A stretch of 17,173 bases of DNA. It comes from CAYNGH01 sp964396845. GTDB lineage: Bacteria; Vulcanimicrobiota; JAJTBE01; CAYNGH01. Below the pieces are notes generated by a model, which saw only the letters and a list, made by a program, of their open reading frames with translations, was not told the DNA's origin and did not search any database. Made by a program: the position numbers and the translations under genes. The stretch's first letter is position 1; the number at the start of each line of letters is the position of its first letter. This document shows, piece after piece, positions 14,626 through 17,173 of the stretch. Location: positions 1 through 17,173 of the forward strand of contig CAYNGH010000065.1 in the NCBI GenBank assembly GCA_964396845.1, written 5' to 3'.

Positions 14626-15645
14626 TCACACTCCGTAAACCACGCAACGGGCTCCCCGATCCCGGAGGAACTGACGAAAATCCTTCAACACAGACCGGGT
14701 GCAGACGAATTTTCTTTCCTTGTAAACATGATACTGCATCTGCTCAGCTTTCTTTTCCAGGGCCAGTCGTTCTTCAGGAGCCAGAATATCCCGGTAAAAT
14801 CCTGTCAGGGGATCGTTGTTGACATCTTCACTGATATTAATGGACACCCTGTCGGTGGGCAGTGACAATATAAAGGCCTCGGGATGATCCAAGAACAGTT
14901 CCTCCAGGCCACGGGGTATGCGGCTCCCCTTGAAATAAAGAGGGCCGATACGGCATCTTTGAACCTCTTCCACAGTGATATCCTCAAGATCATTGAGCAG
15001 AATAAACGCAAACTCCGCCTCATCCACTGAATAACGGGAGATGAGATTCCGGAATTTTCCCGTGTATCTTAAGTCATCTCCAGACAGATGAACCTGCTGT
15101 CGCCAGCGGGTATCGTGCTGTCCCGCCACCAGGGTATATTTTGCAAATATACTGTCGGCAACATCAAAGCGAACTACTTCCACATTAAAAAAAGCGATAT
15201 ACTTATCGGTATCCACAGTGCGGAGCTTCAACTGCAGGTCCATCAGGGGAAGAATCCGGGTGGTGATGAGGGCTTTATGATAAAGATAACGGTTCAGCCG
15301 GCGCATGTTCACTTCCGACGGTGTATTTCTGACTCTCTGGCGGAGTTTCTCTTCGGGATCCTCCTTGAGGGTCTTGGGGGCTATCTGTCGATCCGTCACC
15401 AGCCGGGTTACCTCCCGTTCCGAGGGAAGCCCAGTATTCAAGTTGATTTCCAGGGTGTCATACATGAAATGATTCCCACTGGGCAGGTATAAATCCAGCA
15501 TATTACAGAAAGATGCCGCATCGGGGAAAAACTTGCTGGCTCTCCCGGCTTTCAGCATTTTTTTTACAATATCCACATAGTTTTCCAGGGTTTCCCCGCT
15601 GATGGTGGTAACAGGATCCATGCGGTTTTGAATTTTTTGTTTCAT
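14626..15645 (-). CDS. Conserved-looking hypothetical protein, 339 aa, function unknown
   Basis: I do not recognise a family. The protein is soluble and mixed charged, with no signal peptide, no membrane segment and few cysteines. The N-terminal ~60 residues look helical. The middle (about 110-230) alternates strand- and helix-like segments and is rich in Arg, Leu and Asp. The C-terminal third contains SRIPRGLEELFLDHPEAFIL and ends with a short helix-strand rich in Arg (VLKDFRQFLRDRGARCVVYGV, with one residue over the motif limit omitted from analysis). The start is supported by GAGGG about seven nt before the ATG. Its stop lies 13 bp from that of dnaE with no terminator visible. A terminator precedes it, so it is probably transcribed apart from the upstream coiled-coil gene, though both face left and could be linked in function. 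Confidence 0.75.
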   Translation of the reverse strand: MKQKIQNRMDPVTTISGETLENYVDIVKKMLKAGRASKFFPDAASFCNMLDLYLPSGNHFMYDTLEINLNTGLPSEREVTRLVTDRQIAPKTLKEDPEEKLRQRVRNTPSEVNMRRLNRYLYHKALITTRILPLMDLQLKLRTVDTDKYIAFFNVEVVRFDVADSIFAKYTLVAGQHDTRWRQQVHLSGDDLRYTGKFRNLISRYSVDEAEFAFILLNDLEDITVEEVQRCRIGPLYFKGSRIPRGLEELFLDHPEAFILSLPTDRVSINISEDVNNDPLTGFYRDILAPEERLALEKKAEQMQYHVYKERKFVCTRSVLKDFRQFLRDRGARCVVYGV

Positions 15646-15763
15646 TTTATTACCCTCGGGGCTTGTGCTTTATTTGTGGATAGATGTTTTTCGATGATAT
15701 TCAGGCTTGCCCAAATGATTCATGCATCTATCATTAACTTTGAGTAACTTCTGCACCTTCATT

Positions 15764-15788
15764 AAAAAGGGCCCGCAAAAGGGGCCCT
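15764..15788 (-). terminator. Rho-independent terminator of the coiled-coil gene
   Basis: On the minus strand, AGGGCCC, a 7-nt loop and GGGCCCT (complements of 15782-15788 and 15768-15774) form a perfect 7-bp stem followed by a T-run (complement of 15764-15768). It begins 30 bp after the stop at 15818 and separates that gene from the 339-residue gene. Confidence 0.85.
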
Positions 15789-15817
15789 GGTCTTGTGACA
15801 CTTCCGGCCCGTCAGGC

Positions 15818-16909
15818 TCAGGAGGCTTCTTTCTTCAAACCGCTTTTTCTTGCTTCCTCCAAAAGGCCGTATTCTTTCTTGGCCAGCTCGATGGTTTCGT
15901 CAACCCTCTGTTCCTGAATCTCTCTTTCCGCTGCCAGGTTGTCCTCGATGAGCTTGGTGGTTTCATCGTCGTAAACCTTCATCTCGTTGGTCATCCTCTC
16001 AACATTCTGGGTAAGATACAGGGAAGTCTTGGATGCCAGGGAAGCCACCTTGTTGACGCTCTCCTTGAGGGATGCCATGGACTCCTGCATCTTCAGGGAC
16101 AGGTCCGATGCCTCGGTAACCGTGGCAAGGCCCGAAAGGTTTCCCCGCAAATCGTCCAGCACTTCATTGCCGGCTTCATAAAGAATTGTGATATTGGTGT
16201 GCAGATTCGTGAGAATTTCCAGGAAATTGTTGTTCATCTTGACAATGCTTGATATTCTGTCCTCGGCATTGGAAAAAATTCTCAGTCGTCCGCCATGCTC
16301 CCATATCTTTTTCTTCACTTCGTCCAGCTTGGCACTTTTTTCCCGATATTCTGTGGATTTCTTGTCTTCGATGGCCTCCATCTCCTCTTCGATGGAGCTT
16401 TTCATGTCCTTGAGATCCAAAATATATTTGGCTGCCTTTTCTTCATTGTGGGCGGCAACTATCATCTTTTTGTTAAGCCGGGTCACATCTTCCCGCAGGC
16501 TCTGAATCTCGCTTTCGATCTTGTCGAGGAACTGGGCCATCTCCTTGGTGCGTCTTTCAGCAACGGCAATTTTATGCTGTAGAAGCTCAGAAAGGGGTCT
16601 TTCGGATACATAATTATTGACTACAGGAATCTTCTCCAGCAGACCCTTGAAATTAGATGAAAACTTCTTGCCGTCAACAGTGAGCATCCCTTTCATGTAT
16701 TCCCAGGCGGATCGGGATTCCACCAGGTCCTGGTTCATCTCCTTGGCAATCTCATCGTGAATCTTGCGGAGCTGTTCTAATTCGGTGATCTCTTTTTTAT
16801 TTTTTTCCTGATACTCATCCACCATCTCCTGGACTTTTTCCCTGGTAAAATCCTCGCCGTCATATACAATCTCTTTTTCCATAAGACTCTTGGAAACATC
16901 TTCCTTCAT
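15818..16909 (-). CDS. Coiled-coil protein, 363 aa, function unknown (distant TelA-like character possible)
   Basis: The protein is almost wholly helical, rich in Glu, Lys and Leu. Long heptad-like stretches cover about 20-65, 105-205 and 215-345. A short non-helical section near 75-105 includes the region NFKGLLEKIPVVNNYVSERP. There is no signal peptide or membrane segment, and it has no cysteine. The helix-rich C-terminal half, with repeated Asn/Leu/Thr positions, loosely recalls TelA-type toxic-anion-resistance proteins, but I cannot confirm that and make no functional claim. A TTG could extend the frame nine codons to 16936, but the ATG at 16907-16909 has AAGGCGG about seven nt before it and is preferred. 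It is a monocistronic leftward unit closed by its own terminator and divergent from the gene starting at the right edge. Confidence 0.75.
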   Translation of the reverse strand: MKEDVSKSLMEKEIVYDGEDFTREKVQEMVDEYQEKNKKEITELEQLRKIHDEIAKEMNQDLVESRSAWEYMKGMLTVDGKKFSSNFKGLLEKIPVVNNYVSERPLSELLQHKIAVAERRTKEMAQFLDKIESEIQSLREDVTRLNKKMIVAAHNEEKAAKYILDLKDMKSSIEEEMEAIEDKKSTEYREKSAKLDEVKKKIWEHGGRLRIFSNAEDRISSIVKMNNNFLEILTNLHTNITILYEAGNEVLDDLRGNLSGLATVTEASDLSLKMQESMASLKESVNKVASLASKTSLYLTQNVERMTNEMKVYDDETTKLIEDNLAAEREIQEQRVDETIELAKKEYGLLEEARKSGLKKEAS

Positions 16910-17059
16910 ATGAACACCGCCTTTATAAATACTCAAACTGAAAGTTAGATTTTTTCCCTGTTTTTTCCTCCCATTCCATACATCAGGAAGGATATTTAAT
17001 TCACAGATGATAACTATCGATTTTTTTTGATTTGTTTACATAATGTTAACATGAAGAAG

Positions 17060-17088
17060 GTTACATGAGGGAGAAATTCCTGTATAAT
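17060..17088 (+). promoter_or_regulatory. Sigma-70-like promoter for a rightward gene at the window edge
   Basis: GTTACA (17060-17065) lies exactly 17 nt before a perfect TATAAT (17083-17088), which is preceded by TG. Transcription would start near 17095. The AT-rich 16910-17059 upstream holds no gene; it includes GTTAAC at 17045-17050. Confidence 0.6.
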
Positions 17089-17095
17089 AGTCTTA

Positions 17096-17111
17096 CAGGG
17101 GATAACCCCTG
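17096..17111 (+). promoter_or_regulatory. Perfect hairpin/operator at the predicted transcript start
   Basis: CAGGGG (17096-17101), ATAA and CCCCTG (17106-17111) form a perfect 6-bp inverted repeat located where transcription from the TATAAT box should begin. It could be a repressor operator or a 5'-end stem-loop that stabilises the mRNA. Confidence 0.5.
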
Positions 17112-17146
17112 ATTGATTCAGATGATAATAAGACACTGAGCATAAA

Positions 17147-17173
17147 TATGGAAGGAGATGATCTGCTTGACAG
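17147..17173 (+). CDS. Possible start of a rightward gene, cut by the window edge
   Basis: A promoter is followed about 60 nt later by a strong AAGGAG (17152-17157). Candidate starts are ATG 17147 (reading MEGDDLLD), ATG 17158 (very close to the ribosome site) and TTG 17167 (about nine nt after it). Only eight or fewer codons are present, so neither frame nor product can be decided. Confidence 0.3.

Noticed and set aside
15722..16252. 176-codon open frame on + opposite the coiled-coil gene
   Set aside because: It starts inside a terminator region and mirrors the coiled-coil gene; there is no ribosome site and its composition is that of an antisense shadow.
16910..16936. Upstream TTG start for the coiled-coil protein
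   Set aside because: The extra nine codons contain the AAGGCGG ribosome site of the ATG at 16907-16909.
1..17173. CRISPR arrays, insertion sequences, tRNA or rRNA genes
   Set aside because: No regularly spaced direct repeats, transposase motifs, terminal inverted repeats or recognisable structural RNA were seen on reading both strands.

Overview
The window is 17.2 kb of gene-dense bacterial chromosome. It has balanced base composition, strong Shine-Dalgarno sites, sigma-70-like promoters and AT-rich intergenic regions. Two proteins point to an anaerobe: a 1403-residue CoA-dehydratase-activase-type ATPase whose bridging cysteines predict an oxygen-sensitive iron-sulfur cluster, and a multi-cluster iron-sulfur flavoprotein. 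The NusG-domain-II membrane protein and the DnaE type fit Clostridia-like Firmicutes, but spirochaetes or Desulfobacterota cannot be excluded from sequence alone. I see no insertion sequence, phage gene, tRNA, rRNA or CRISPR array.

Layout. 1-290 (-) is the 5' end of a sugar-phosphate isomerase/epimerase-like TIM barrel that runs off the left edge. 555-4766 (+) is the fused activase with two ASKHA ATPase domains, a Cys-rich linker and dehydratase-related domains. A bidirectional terminator separates it from 4805-6088 (-), a protein with an apparent radical-SAM fold that lacks the CxxxCxxC motif but keeps an N-terminal PqqD/RRE-like region and a C-terminal SPASM cysteine set. An AT-rich 394-bp divergent intergenic region follows, carrying a good promoter for 6483-8402 (+). 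That gene encodes an unusual 639-residue protein with exact 18-residue PNG-x7-DG repeats, an internal duplication, Pro-rich linkers and a Gly/Met-rich tail. It ends at a textbook terminator.

The next three genes, all on +, may be co-transcribed: 8548-10635, a one-chain fusion of [2Fe-2S], FAD/NAD, ferredoxin and BFD-like modules; 10652-11029, a membrane-anchored NusG-domain-II protein; and 11124-14612, dnaE, the replicative polymerase alpha subunit. dnaE converges on 14626-15645 (-), an unrecognised 339-residue protein. 15818-16909 (-) is a 363-residue coiled-coil protein with its own terminator. At the right edge a sigma-70-like promoter with a perfect hairpin at its predicted transcription start drives a rightward gene of which only the beginning is present.

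The most novel-looking part is 4805-8402: the catalytically degenerate SPASM/RRE-type protein divergent from the repeat protein with the Gly/Met/Tyr-rich tail. The pairing is suggestive of peptide or protein maturation, but a functional link is inference only. The other genes look like unrelated metabolic and replication functions.
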